Source of the DNA: Brachionus manjavacas | Taxonomy: Eukaryota > Rotifera > Eurotatoria > Ploima > Brachionidae | Assembly: GCA_019054805.1 (NCBI GenBank) | Contig: JAHQIY010000007.1 | Span: 191,501-255,500, forward strand | Length of the DNA stretch: 64,000 bases | Reading direction: 5' to 3' | Part shown: piece by piece, positions 1 to 12,004 of the stretch | Layout: each line of letters begins with the position of its first letter | How positions within the stretch are numbered: position 1 is the first letter of the stretch | The notes under the pieces: model-generated | Database searches by the model: none | What the model was told of the DNA's origin: nothing | The model's input: the letters and a program-made list of their open reading frames with translations, nothing else | Translations under genes and position numbers: made by a program

Positions 1-734
1 TCTCCAATCTTAATAAATGTTTAAATCCTCTCAAATGTTCGATTATTTGTATTAAGTATCGAATTGGCCCTCATGGAAACACTTCCAAGTTATCGTTAAA
101 TTAAACTCCAAATTTTTCGCTTAACTTATTTACATAAACAAGAACAGCAAGAGAATATTTAATGTATCAATAGTTATATAACCTTGATGATTAAAGCCAT
201 ATAATTGTATTCTGAATCAACAATTTATTGAGAAGATAAATCTTTGCCCTAATCATTTCTTTTTAATCAGCTCAGAATGCGTTCTAAACTGATATTGTGA
301 GCTTTTTTTTTAAATCAACTTTGGAAGCTTAATAATGTTATGAAAAATAAAATATTTCAAGTTATATAATATTTTCTTAAGTAAATATATCTGTTCGATT
401 TTACCAGCATACTTAATTTCAAACTGAGCTGAATGCCAAAAATTAAAGCCAAATAAATTTATCAAATAGATAAATACAAATTCACATTTATTTTGTTCGC
501 CTTTTTCATCATTAAAATTAATAATTACTGTTAAATAAATGAAAGCCTTTTCATTTAAAAAAATTTTCCAATTTTAAAATTTTAATCTTTTAGATCATGT
601 TTAAAATAAATTAAAATTTATATTGTTACAAAAAATTCTATGAAAAAAAGCAAATAAATAATGGATTGCAAAATAAAATTAATCGAATTTAAATAAATTT
701 TGATAGCATTTTTTTTGCTGATTTTCTCTTTAAG

Positions 735-1105
735 TAAAAGTTTGTGCTTTGTGAAATGCACTTCAATAGACTAGAACAAAATTATAAAAAATCTAGCAGC
801 TTTTTTCCAAGAAGTTCAAAATTTGTTGTGCGAATGAAACATGGTTCAACATTTAAAGTGGCCAAATATTGATTTTGATAAAATTGCAAAATTAGCAGAA
901 ATTAAATTAAATTCAAGAATGGTGCATTTTGATGAGATTTTGCACATTAGCAGATTTTGACAGTTGATCCAACTATTTATATTGCAAGATTTTCCATACA
1001 CAGAATTTATTTTGAACTTCTTGAAAAAAAGCTGCTAGAATTTTTATCATTTTATTTTGCTCTTTTTTAGTAAATTTTACATAAACCAAATTTTTGCATA
1101 AACTT
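735..1105. repeat. Foldback/MITE copy with long imperfect inverted ends
   Basis: The left arm around 772-832 (core TCTAGCAGCTTTTTTCCAAG) is repeated inverted at about 1003-1066, and weaker similarity continues outward to about 735 and 1105. The interior phrase CATGGTTCAACATTTAAAG resembles CATGGTGCAACATTCAAAG in the repeat at 25755-26120, so both look like one family. No ORF is present and no target duplication was identified, so the outer limits are approximate. Confidence 0.5.
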
Positions 1106-1737
1106 AATTGTTTTATTATTTTAATTATTTTATTTTTTTTAATATAATTTTTTATTTTAATTATTTATAAGCTTCAAATGTAAATACTAATAACAGCACT
1201 AGTACATTAATCTATTGCCAATTCAATTTTAAAAATTTATTCTCTCCTCAATTTCACACGACTTTTTAAAAACATCACCTATATAACTATTAAATACAAA
1301 TATTTACTTTATCTATTAACTTTTTTTAAACATTCATAATCTTTATTTATCTATTAATGATTTAAGTTGTTATTCTGTCCCAAATATAGAACCGAGGCAT
1401 TATTATAGTTAAAAAACAAACTATTTTAAAGGTCGTCAATCTATGCGTCAATCTAAATTTAAAAATTTTTATTTTTTTAAACAAATGAGTGCGTCCACCA
1501 TGGTCGCATGAAAGACTAATGTCTGCTCTGAAAACTTTGGAAAAAAAATAATTATATCAAAAAAAATTTTGTTAATCAATAATTTTTTAACTTTATTTAC
1601 ATGATTAGAATTTTTTCGGTGGCGTTTTTAATCCTTTGAAACGGATTTTTTAAAAAATGATTTTTAAATTTATAACAATAATTTATAAATTTGGCAGAAC
1701 AGATAAGAGCTGATATGATGTAGCCTTTTAACCTACA

Positions 1738-1790
1738 TTCACACAGGTACCTCTGTGTCACAGCTATATTTACTACTACTACTACTATAA
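1738..1790 (+). repeat. LINE-like 3' tail: hairpin plus (TAC)n
   Basis: A perfect 6-bp hairpin (ACACAG, loop GTACCT, CTGTGT) at 1741-1758 is followed within a few bases by a run of TAC triplets. The same layout ends the recognisable LINE relics near 23.7 and 28.5 kb. No coding remnant of the LINE body is evident here, so the call rests on layout. Confidence 0.4.
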
Positions 1791-3054
1791 ACCTATGATA
1801 TAAACCTATAATTGCTGTTGAATAGATCAATTCGACGCATTAACTTTTTCGTGAAATCGGAGTCATCAATCAAAAAGGTCATCATTATTATTATATGGTT
1901 TCGTAATTCTACTCTGAATGATTATTCAGTGGCACTCAAAATTTACTTAAAATCCGTATTCTTACTAGATTTACTTAGACCAAAATAAAATCAACGCTTC
2001 TGAAACAAAACACTTTCATTAACACTTCTGTCTTCTCGCATCTATGACTTAATTTTCTAAGCTCTAAACTTTAATTAAGCATACATCCTTGTAGAAGAAA
2101 TTCAGCCCTATCGATTGATATTTAATATTACTTGAAAATTCTAATTCTAGAAAAAAAAATTTTTCCACTCATCAGTTTTCTTAAAATATTTAATTTAATC
2201 CGACAATATTTGGATCCATTCTAATTTAGGAACCTTTGATGAAATTAAATACTTCCTAATATAATGCTAATATATTAGGAAGCATTTTTATGATTAAATT
2301 TACTTTGAAGGCATTCGAAAAGTTCGGAAATTAAGCTATTTAAAAAATTTTTTCCTTAAAACTTTTATAAAAAAATGTTATTTATAAAAATTTGAAAGAT
2401 GAAATTTCAATCTAGTTATGAATCGACTTTAAAAATAACAAGCTCAAATGTTTTCTTGCAACAAAAAATTCAATTTGTTTAATTTAAAACTACAAAATTT
2501 AATTTAAAAATTTTCAGCCCATTTTTTTCACATTTCTGTCCTAAGCTTCCTCTAGAAAAAAAAAACAAATTTGAGGTCCAAATTGTAACAATTCATCAAA
2601 TTTAGTGAAAAGATGTTAGTAAACGTGCTTAGGACATTGTTGAAGCTGTTAAACATAGGCTAAATATTCAATGTAAATATTTTGATAGCATTTTTAAAGG
2701 TCTAATAGTTTCATAATTCTTAGAGCTGTGACTTTTTTTGTACAAATAATCTAAAAAAGAAATCAACAACAAAAATTGGTATACGCCAAAATCTAGGCTT
2801 TAATTCCAAAAAATCAAGTCAATATTTGAGGTAAAAATTGCTTTAATCAAATTAGAATATTCAATTTATTTAGACTTGCAGCCAAAAGGCTATTTATTTC
2901 AAAAAATTGAAATCTGAACTCAACAATAGCTAGTTTAAGCGCTTTTGTTTATTTCAATTAGTTTTTTTTTGAATAAAATTTTTTTGCTAGCTATCTTATT
3001 TCAGCTAATCACCTAAAATTAGTCTCAAATTATTTAAAAATTTAAATTGATACA

Positions 3055-6000
3055 TTACTTTGACGATTTGTTGGCTAGCTTGACACTGGACTTGGGTATT
3101 CCGCAAACACTGTCATCGCTGGAGTAGAAAGCATGTCTGGTCAATTTTTTGCCTGTGCTGCGTCTCAAATATTGAGCGTTTTTTTTATTACTCTCAGCAG
3201 TTTTTGCTCTTGGCACTCGATTTCTGGGCGCAAATTTGTGCTCGTAAGAAGACGAGGAAAATGAAGAGGTCGACTCGGTCTCGCTCAGTTCACTCGAGTC
3301 TATTTCCGATAATGAACTGCTCAGCGATACCGAGCGCCTATTTTTGCGGTAATTTTTGCGGCGGTTTTTTTTTCGATGGCTGCGCGAGACGTGCTCCTTG
3401 AACTCCTGCTTTTTACCACCATGAGCCTTGTTCATGCCTTCGACCAAGGACTTGGTGAATGTTTTGGACAGAGCGTTTTGTCGTGTTAGGTTAGGTCTGG
3501 CGTTGGAGGCAATTAGTTGCGGCACGGGTCTGTCTCTGGGCAGTAGGTTGCTGTCGGGTGAAAAATTATGTCTTGACGAAGATTCGGCCAATTTAGACAA
3601 ATCGGCACTTTGTGATCTAAAAGAAGCTGAATTGGTTCTTTTAGTTAAGCGGGTCCGATCTTCGTCATGGTTAATTTCTAAGTGTCTATTGAAAGAAGAA
3701 GAAGGAAATTCGGCAAACGGAGGACTAGGGTGATCGTGGACTATTTCTCTCATTGGAGTTGGGCTCTTTACAAATATGCGTTCTCGGGATGAATTGGTTG
3801 CCAATGGGTGGTTTCTCAATGGTGATAAATCTTTGAAATACTCCCAGCGATAATTGTCGTAATTTTCGTAGTTTTTTTTTAGAAATTCGATTTCGTTGGA
3901 TTTGGCGACCACTGGTCGAAAGCTGGAATAGCTCGAAAACTGGTCCAGGTTTTCGTATGACTGAGAGTCGAAGGGCACTGGTGAATTGTCATCTGTGGTT
4001 CGATCTATTGGGATTATGTCGATTTTGTCATCGAAGTGGATTGTTTTTTCCGAGAATGTCGATGGTGATTTCAGTATTGACTTGGTTCGCTTCATTATTG
4101 GCGCTATTGCTGACACTATTGGATTGGACAATCTGGACGATACAGCTGGTTCTTCAGCTTTATTTTTCTCTTCTTTAAGACAAGAAAAATTAAGTAAAAA
4201 ATAAGCTTAAGCATATAATAGTTATTCATTTGAGGAAAAACATTTTTGAAAAATAGTTGAAAATATTTCATAAATTTTTTTTAATTAAAAAATTTTTTAG
4301 AATTCTTTTTTTAATTTGTGAAGAATTTGTAAAATCCAAAAAAAAAATCAACCTATTTTTGACCCCCAAAAGTAAAATGAATCCAAATTCAAACCAAAAA
4401 ATCTTTCTAAGGGCATAGGGTGCTTTTGATCTATCAATTAAAGCTTATAGAAAATATCATATTTGATCAATAAATTGAATGAAATGCTTTATTAATTCTG
4501 TTCCTATTAAGGATTATAAATTAGACTTGGTCGAAAAAAATATACCAATATTGCCAACTAAAAATGGTGCTAATTTTTCAACGACCTAGATTTTTTAATA
4601 AGATAAATGATTCTTCTATAAACATCAAGTAAAATTAATGATACTACAAATAGAAAATATTAGGACTAGCCATTTATTTGTTGTTGTTCTTGGATTTTTT
4701 GACTTAGTATCACGTGATTACTTAACTAAATTGTTGATTTTTCTAAGTTAGGACTAATGGTCGTGACAGTTATTCAAGGAGATTTTTTGAAGAGATAAAA
4801 TTACGTAAGCTTTAAGTAATCTTAAATTTTGATTGTTAATACAGAGATTAGTTGCAAAAATATCGAAAATTTAATTGACCAATTTTTTGCCAAAATTTTA
4901 TTTTAAATTATTAAATCGTTATAAATTGTATAAAATAAAGCTTAAATAAAAATAAATAAAGTTTCATATCGTAGTTGTCATATTTATTGATTTTAAAAAC
5001 TTTAAAAAAATATGCATTTTAAATTATTTTTGTTAATTCAGTATTGGTGAAAATAAGGCAAATATGTTAAATCTTTTATTTAATAAACTTTTAGATTTTT
5101 GAATTTTTAAATTTCAAATTTCAAAATTCGTCAAAGGTTGAAAATTTTATAAATTAAGCTTTTAGAGCTTAAAAAAATTTTTTGCTTATTAGAAAATTTC
5201 TAATATTAATGAAGAATTTAGGTTATAATCTTATGACGATTAAAATCGGTATCACTAAACTTTGAATAAAATACCCAAAATTTTTTATTTTTTTCCCCAA
5301 ATATTAAATAAATTTCCCATTAATTAAGTTTATACATAAAAAATTAATTAACACTAAATTAAATAGAAATCCACTTTTTAAGTGGTTCGATAAGTAAATC
5401 GATTCATTGTTTGCTTTAGCATCTCGCAGAAAGGTTAAGGCTTTATAAGCTTATTTTGATAGTTTATATATTAATTTTTAGATGTTGGCCTTGTAAAAAA
5501 TTAAAATTTCTCAGCCTTTGATAATTGATTTAGATATTATTTAATGATTATTAAAAAATTTAATACTTTTCGAAACTTAAATAATGGGGTCTCCCCCAAT
5601 AGGTGACCAAGCGGTCACGAAATATGTGACCAATTCAATTTCTCTCATTTGGTGACCAACAGTGGTCACGTATATTTGACCATGGAAATAGGTGACCAAT
5701 ATTTAAATAAATTTTAAAATTAAATTATTTAGGTGACCAACATGTAGTTTATGTGACCACTTAAACTCATTATGTGACCATCGACGTCATTTCGTGACCA
5801 CTTAAATTTAAAAAAAAAAGAAAAAAATTTTTTTTAATTCTTATCTAAACTTAATGAACAAAGCTGTCTTAACTTTTCAAAGAAACCAGCTATCATATTT
5901 TCACTAACGTTAACACCTGCAATTATGCGCGTTTTAGCAATTGTTAATTGAGCCGCCCAACATTTAATCAATAACATGATAACATTTATTTTTTTCTAAA

Positions 6001-9000
6001 TAATGAAAAAAAAGAACCTTCCCAAACTGACTTTTACGTGCCACATTAATAACCAGTACAACGCCAAGTCAAAATTTTTTCTTTGGAGTCTTTTCCCCTT
6101 GTTCTAAATCGAAGTTCCATTTCTCTTTGATACTTAGGACAATTGGATTTAGAACAGACTTGTGAAAAATGCACTGCACCAATTTCGCGTAACATATTAA
6201 AAATATTATATTCTTCGGAATCTTTAAATTGTTCATTCATTTTTGATTTTTAATTTTTAGAATAGTTTTAAAATTCTTTTTGGATTTAATATAAAATCTA
6301 ACAATATTTTTTTTAAATTTGCTTTTTCATCAAAAAAATGATTATAATAAAAATTTGAAATTAATAATAATAAGTAAATAAAATTCATTTTATAAAATTA
6401 ACTTAAATTTTGTAATAATATTTTATTAAATTCATGTGACCATTGTCATTCAATTGGTGACCATTGATATTCATTTGGTGACCCTTGTACTCGTTACGTG
6501 ACCGTTGTCTTCAAAATATTGGTCACCTATTTCCATGGTCAAATATACGTGACCACTGTTGGTCACCAAATGAGAGAAATTGAATTGGTCACATATTTCG
6601 TGACCGCTTGGTCACCTATTGGAGGAGACCCAAATAATGATTATTTAGTCCTCAGAAATCAGCTGGGAAAATATTTGACTAAAGGCCAAAAGGAAGCCAA
6701 CAAAAATAGGAAATTTAAATTTAAATTTATAAATATTTATCAGAATTGAAACTATTTAGTCTATTCAAAATTTTGTCTGCTATCATGAATACCAGTGCAT
6801 TAAAAGGTCTTTTTAAATTCTAATAATTGAGATAAGTTTTTTTTTTAGCCTTAATTAATCAGAAATTAAAATTTGTTAAAAGAATAAATGCAATTCAAAT
6901 GAAGTGATTACTGTAAAAGAATTAAAGAAAACTCAGAAAATAAAAAAAAAATTTATCTTCTTCAAAATAATAGAACACAATCAAACCGAAGTTGTCAAAC
7001 ACAATCAAAAGAGTGTTGATCTTTGGTGACTTTAATCTACCAAATATTAGCTGAGATGAAGATTGAATACCGTTTACCAATTTTAAGAATCTTGCTTCGG
7101 AAGAGATGGCGATGATATTCTTTGTTCAGAATGTCAACTTTCCGACTTTGATTAATATGGAAAAACATTATAAAAATACTCTTGATTTTGTTAAAACAGA
7201 ATCCAGAGATCGAATTTCCTATCTTAAAACATACCCACTTGGTGATGTTAAGCAAGGACATTTAGTGCTAATGTGGAATTACAAATTATGCTTGGAAGCT
7301 AGTAAAACTGAATACTCATCAAAAAGTCTAAATTGTTTCAAAGAGAATTTCTCAGGCAAAAAAAAAGAGCTTGCAAACCACGTCTGGTACAAAATTTTTG
7401 AAATATGGATGTGAGTCAGATGTATGATGTATTTACAGAGAAACTGAATTTGATATCATTCCCCAAAAAGAAGCTTAAAAATATAGAACAGGGCCGAAGT
7501 GGTTTAGTACTGAAATTAAGAAAATGGTAAAACAAAAGAATAAACTCCGGTTTAGATTCAAGCAGACAAATTTTCAAAGTAGTCTTTAAAATAAAAAAAA
7601 GCAATAAGAAAATCTGAGCATGACTTCGAATTTTTTCTTGGCAAAAAATGCAAAAAAGAAACCGAAACTCATTTACAACTGCATAAATAGTAAAAGAAAA
7701 ATTAGAAGTGACCTCAATGCTGTTGAAGTGGGAGGACAAATGATTACGGAACGTAAAAAATATAATAAATATTATGAATGATTATTTTAAATCAGTCTTC
7801 AAATTACCAAATGAAACCAAGAGCGATATCAATTTTACCAAGAGGAATGCTGCTGAATTCTGCTGAATGCTGCTGAACAATCGGTATGCTGAATTCGAAT
7901 CCGGTCGTTATTTTTAAGTCAAAAAAGATCGAGGAATATCTGTCTATTTTAAATCCTGATAAATCTACTGGACCGGACTCAATGCATCCTCTTGTACTTA
8001 AAACTTGCTGTGAGGAAGTCTCATTCACGCTGTCTTTAATATTTTTAGAATCGTTTAATGATGGTGAATTACCAAAACTGTGGAAAAAAGAAAAATAAAG
8101 AAATTTTCGATTTCAATAAATTTTTATTCGAACACAAGAAAAAAAAATAGAGAACTGAGAATTAATCAAGCATTAGAAAATTAAACACAAATGTTTTGCT
8201 AGGAAAATTACGGAAAAAAATTTTGGAATCTGCATTTTTAGTGATGCAATCATAAATTTAGTTACAAAAAGAAAAAATTACTAAAGAAATCATAATTTTA
8301 AAAATATTCATTCGAAATTCGACAAATAAAATACAGAAAATTCTGAAAAAAAATTATTGATTGAGATGCTAGATAGTTTGATGGTTAATAACGATTTAGC
8401 TTGTTTTTAAGCAAAAAGTATGTTAATATAATAAGTCTATAGATAAGAACCCTTTTAAATTCTTAAATTGAAAATCATTCAACAAATCCTTTATTCTTAA
8501 AATATTGTTCATTAGTATTCTAATAATAAAAAAAATTAAAAAAGCAAAATCTTAAATTTGTTGAAAATTTTTTTAAATTTAAAAAAAATGATGTTTTTGG
8601 CCATTTATAGTAAAAATATTCAATGTTTTTGAGAGAAAAAGCGTAATATTTAAAAATTTGAAAGGCTCATAAATTCATTAAAATTAAACTAATTTTTTTT
8701 TTAAATGTTTTCAATTTTAATTTTATTTTGAATAAATTAACTATTAATCAGTCTATTATGGACAGGAGCACTAGCCTGTTAATTAAACTTTTTTTTTTTT
8801 AATATTAAATAAACCACACTATTAAGAGCAGTTTTTTAAAGATTTTTATATGCGGAGATTAAAAAATATGCTATAGAAATATTATTGTCATTTTGAAAAG
8901 TGTGATTTTAAAATTATAAATTGTATCCTTCTTAATTGATTGAGATTGTTAAATGACTTTCTTAGGCTATTAACTTTTTCGAATTAAGTTAATTTCTTTT

Positions 9001-12000
9001 CAATTTTTCAAAATTTTTTAAAGTAAAAGTTGAATTTATTGACCTATATTGGTAGTTGATTTAAAGATGATATTACTAAAAATTGAAATTATTGAAAAAT
9101 AAATAAATAGTTTCCAGATTGTCAGAATTAGAAAAAATCTTAAAAATACAAAAGTGTTTTCTGAAAAAAAGAAACAAAAGTTTATTTCTTATCATGAACC
9201 TGTGCTAGGAAAATAAATAGCTCAGTAGATTTTTTATTTTTTATTTTTGTGGTCTAAAAGATTTAATTACGAGGATTTAGGAAAAAAAATAAGTCTAATC
9301 GTGATTATATTTAAATTTATTGTTCATTTTCATGACTTTTTCTTTTTAAAAAATTATTTTATTAAATTATTTTATTTTTAATTTTCTATTGCATAATAAA
9401 TTCTCATATTTTTTCTCCGAGTTTGAGAAGTAAATCATTGAAATCGAAAATATCCTTTCTAGGAATCAAAATATCGAATTTAATGGTCTTGAATAGGAAC
9501 TATTTAGCAAATGTAATAACAATGAAGATCAAAGTTAACCACGATAATGGCATAACTAAACCAAAAGCTGCACAAAATTTTAGTTATATAGATGCAAGCT
9601 CAGTTAATGCCTAGCAAGAATATTTTTTATTTAAAAATTCAAATTAAAATTTCACAATTTGACTAGAATTGCTTTTGTAACTAAAATTACTTTTTATCAC
9701 TAAAAATGCAACTCGCATTTAAATAACTTTTTATTAATTTTTATAAAAAACAAATATTTTGATTTAAAAAAACTTTTTGTAAATAAAAAACCTTTTTTTG
9801 ACATATTTTTTGCATTATTTCCAAAATCAAAAATGGATAAATTTTTATCAAATTCAAAAATTCCTGATTTGGAAAAGTGAATCCGATGATGAACGAATAG
9901 ACACTCAAGATACTCTAGCAATCGCTAGATAAAGTTTAAGACCAAGAAGAAAAAAATATTTTGGAGTTAAGTAGTCATTTTACCATATTCAATTTTTTTC
10001 CTTGGGAACGTTTTATAGATTGAAGTTTAATTTAAATATATAAAAGTTAATTAATAGAGGTGAAGTTTAATAGGCTATAAATAAAGCATTATTTTTGGGT
10101 CAAAATACGAAATCAGCTAGGAAAAAAAACAGAGTTTGGAATCGTAACACAATTAGCCTTTTTTTTAAAGATATTTTTTATTAAGAGAAATCTGAATTTT
10201 TTGTATCTAACAATATAATTAAATAAAATAAGAATTCTTTATATGGTATTAAAAAAATAAAGTCTTCAATTAAAATCATATAATTAATCCTATTCTATCC
10301 TAGTGGATAATGAGGAGGCGCTCATCTCCTTTTCAAGTGCTTTTTTGAGCAACGGCTACGATCTGACACAGAGGCTACTGCATCGAGTTGATCATCTACA
10401 CCGCAATTATTACCCAGTCGCAACTGGTATAGCCTAATGGTTTGCGTGTTAGTCATGTAAGCAGAGGGTCGAAGGTTCAAAACCTGCTGAGGGTGAAAAA
10501 ATCTTCAAAATATCTCTGCAATATGGGGCGAGTGTTTAAACCTCTTTCAAGTAAAATTAAAACGCTGAATTTATTGACTTTAAAAAAGTCTAATTATAGA
10601 TAGAAAGAAATTTAATTCCCTCGTACTTGATATTAAAAAAAAATATTTACCATCTTTTGAATGTGACAAAATCTTTTGATCAGTGGGTGCTTTGCTTAGA
10701 CTCGATTTTATAATGGCACTTTCAGCCGCGTATCTAGCATCTCTAGAATATTTATCAATCAATCTCTTGTCCATGTCTTCAAACTCTCGAGCTTGTTCGG
10801 CCTTTCGGTATTCAATCTCTTTTTCTCTTTCCAAAATAAAGCTGCTCAAATCACTAGTGACCGATTTTTGGTATTTATGAATTTGTTTTTTCGCCTTTGG
10901 TTCATTTTTTTTTGCCTCTTGATTCAAATTTTTGACCAATTGTTCCACTTTGGTACTCTCGGGCTGCAATTCTTCAGCTTTAAGCGATCGCAGTGACTTG
11001 TAATGCGATGCAAACTTGTTCATTTCACCCGGATGCATGTATGAATTTCGCTGATTAGGCTGGTTAATCCTGAAGAATTTCTCTTTTATTCTTTCAATTT
11101 GATGTGAAGATTCGGGCACAAAGCTATTTCGCTTGGCAATCTCTATGGAATCGGACCTGACCGAATGGGCATTGAAAGTATTTCTCAAATGGGTAATGTA
11201 ACTCTGGGATCTTTGGCTAGGAGTTTGATGGCGAACTGAGCCATTGTTGGACGACATAATGGATGGTTCTTCTTGGTCAGTGTCATTTATGCTAAAATCA
11301 CGCAACACCTCCGGAGAGGCCAAAGGTGCCGATTTTTCGCTCTTTTCCAAGTGATCGCTCTGCAGCGAATGTTGCGGACTGTGTAGTTTTTGGGGCGAAA
11401 AGGCCTCGTTTATTTTTTTAATCGAGGAGCCTTGTCTCTGAAGTGGACTTTTGGGCTTAAGGCTGTGGATGCACTCGGTGGACAAAGCGCGTTCTTTGTC
11501 GTACATGTCCCTAATTCGATTTATATATTTTGAAGTAGGCTCGTGCTGCTGTTGACCAATGGTGAAGCTTTTGTTGCTTTGTTGCTGGCTCTTGACACTA
11601 GATAATGGATTAGCGTTGAGTCTGTAGTTGGAATTGGTTTCGTTGTTGGTGGTGTTAAGCATTTTTATGTCCATTTTAGGTTCGATTGATTCAATTTTGT
11701 CTATGTCATCGAACACAATGAGCGAGGCGGAATTTTCCTCAGTCGGAAAATCTTCTTCTTCTTTTTTAGAGTTGTGAATTCTAAACAAATTGAAGTCTAG
11801 CTCTCGGGGCGCTTCTAAGACTTCTACTACTTGCTTACTTTTCAATTCCATATCTTTACCACTCAACTCACGAGGCACTGAGTTTTTTCGATTAGTCGAT
11901 TTTTTCTTATCACTCATATCCGGCATCTCGGCGCCTTGATTACTTGATTTTTTTTCACTAGCAAGTTTTTTAAGTAAATTGAGCTTCTCTTTAACAGGAT

Positions 12001-12004
12001 CCAT
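3055..12004 (-). CDS. Two-exon disordered phosphoprotein with SILK and RVxF (PP1-docking) motifs
   Basis: Exon 1 is 12004-10651 (start MDPVKEKLNLLKKLASEKK). It ends in phase 1 at donor GTAAAT. Exon 2 is 4172-3055, entered through a pyrimidine-rich acceptor ending AAAG, and the split codon gives Glu without breaking the frame. The protein would be about 823 residues. It is rich in Ser, Lys, Asn and Gln, with an Arg/Lys/Glu-rich, probably helical stretch near residues 385-440, and has no enzyme domain I recognise. Residues 483-486 are SILK and 494-498 are KTIHF followed by Asp-Asp, which fit the SILK and RVxF docking motifs of protein phosphatase 1 regulators. The 6.5-kb intron holds a Merlin element, a LINE relic and a tRNA-like repeat. 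Pairing of the two exons is an inference from phase, strand and similar composition; they could belong to separate genes. Function is unknown. Confidence 0.65.
5587..6631. mobile_element. Non-autonomous Merlin-type DNA transposon (1045 bp, TIRs, 8-bp TSD)
   Basis: The element starts GGGTCTCC and ends GGAGACCC and is flanked on both sides by AAATAATG, an 8-bp target duplication. The terminal inverted repeats run for about 118 bp with one mismatch noticed. TIRs and subterminal zones carry many GTGACC/GGTCAC motifs, probably transposase-binding sites. A minus-strand 64-codon ORF inside resembles the N-terminal zinc-ribbon part of ISXO2/Merlin transposases. The 8-bp TSD fits Merlin, although hAT and P elements also make 8-bp duplications. 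The catalytic domain is absent, so this is an internal-deletion derivative. Near-identical TIRs suggest recent movement. Confidence 0.8.
6046..6240 (-). pseudogene. Merlin/ISXO2-like transposase N-terminal fragment
   Basis: This 64-codon frame lies inside the Merlin-type element. It contains a cysteine-rich segment (SKSNCPKYQREMELRF) and ends with a tryptophan-cysteine pair (TWRC). That spacing recalls the zinc-ribbon leader before the DDE domain in ISXO2-like transposases, where the pattern is CPxC...W.C. The second cysteine of the first knuckle is Tyr here. No DDE catalytic region follows before the right TIR, so it cannot encode a working transposase. Assignment rests on motif memory plus the TSD and TIR context. 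Confidence 0.55.
6985..8098 (+). mobile_element. Degraded jockey/CR1-like LINE relic (endonuclease and start of RT)
   Basis: Pieces of an APE-type endonuclease are readable: GDFNLPNIS near 7025-7050, then FPTLINMEKHYKNTLDFV and PLGDVKQGHLVLMW in the frame from 7106. Further on, 7886-8098 reads like the start of a reverse transcriptase (LNPDKSTGPDSMHPLVLK, then ELPKLWKK). Stops and frame changes interrupt it, an internal piece is missing, and it ends abruptly before the catalytic RT motifs. It is an old copy within the host intron. Confidence 0.75.
10300..10530 (+). repeat. tRNA-like SINE or tRNA pseudogene with pol III A and B boxes
   Basis: An A box (TAGCCTAATGG, 10430-10440) and a perfect B box (GGTTCAAAACC, 10474-10484) lie 33 bases apart, the normal tRNA geometry. 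The sequence can be laid on a tRNA with a loop GTCATGT, giving a CAT (Met-like) anticodon. The acceptor and D stems pair poorly, so it is not a sound tRNA. The block at about 10300-10530 is clearly GC-richer than its surroundings, as expected for an inserted SINE. No flanking duplication or second copy in the window was found. Confidence 0.5.

Larger units (their letters stand above)
1..3054. other. AT-rich intergenic region without a recognisable gene
   Basis: No exon or long coding frame can be supported here. The stretch holds a foldback repeat (about 735-1105), a LINE-like 3' tail (1738-1790) and a perfect 12-bp inverted repeat at about 2252-2281 (CTTCCTAATATA against its complement). The remainder is A/T runs downstream of the minus-strand gene that ends at 3055. 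Confidence 0.6.
4173..10650 (-). other. 6.5-kb intron of the SILK/RVxF gene, loaded with mobile DNA
   Basis: Between donor GTAAAT at 10650 and the acceptor ending at 4173 lie the Merlin-type element (5587-6631), a LINE relic (6985-8098) and a tRNA-like repeat (10300-10530). A short open stretch at 9423-9614 shows no family resemblance. I see no further exons. Confidence 0.5.

Noticed and set aside
2252-2281. Transcription terminator hairpin
   Set aside because: The 12-bp inverted repeat is real, but eukaryotic genes do not use such terminators and no gene ends beside it.
5587-6631. A CRISPR-like array because of repeated GTGACC words
   Set aside because: Spacing is irregular, the words occur in both orientations and they lie in transposon ends of an animal genome.
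6498-6749. Plus-strand ORF across the right TIR of the Merlin-type element
   Set aside because: It reads through the inverted repeat into flanking intron and has no family resemblance.
9423-9614. Small plus-strand protein gene
   Set aside because: No start context, no homology, and it lies in an intron of AT-rich sequence.
10423-10497. A functional tRNA-Met gene
   Set aside because: The A and B boxes and loop are good, but the acceptor and D stems do not pair well.
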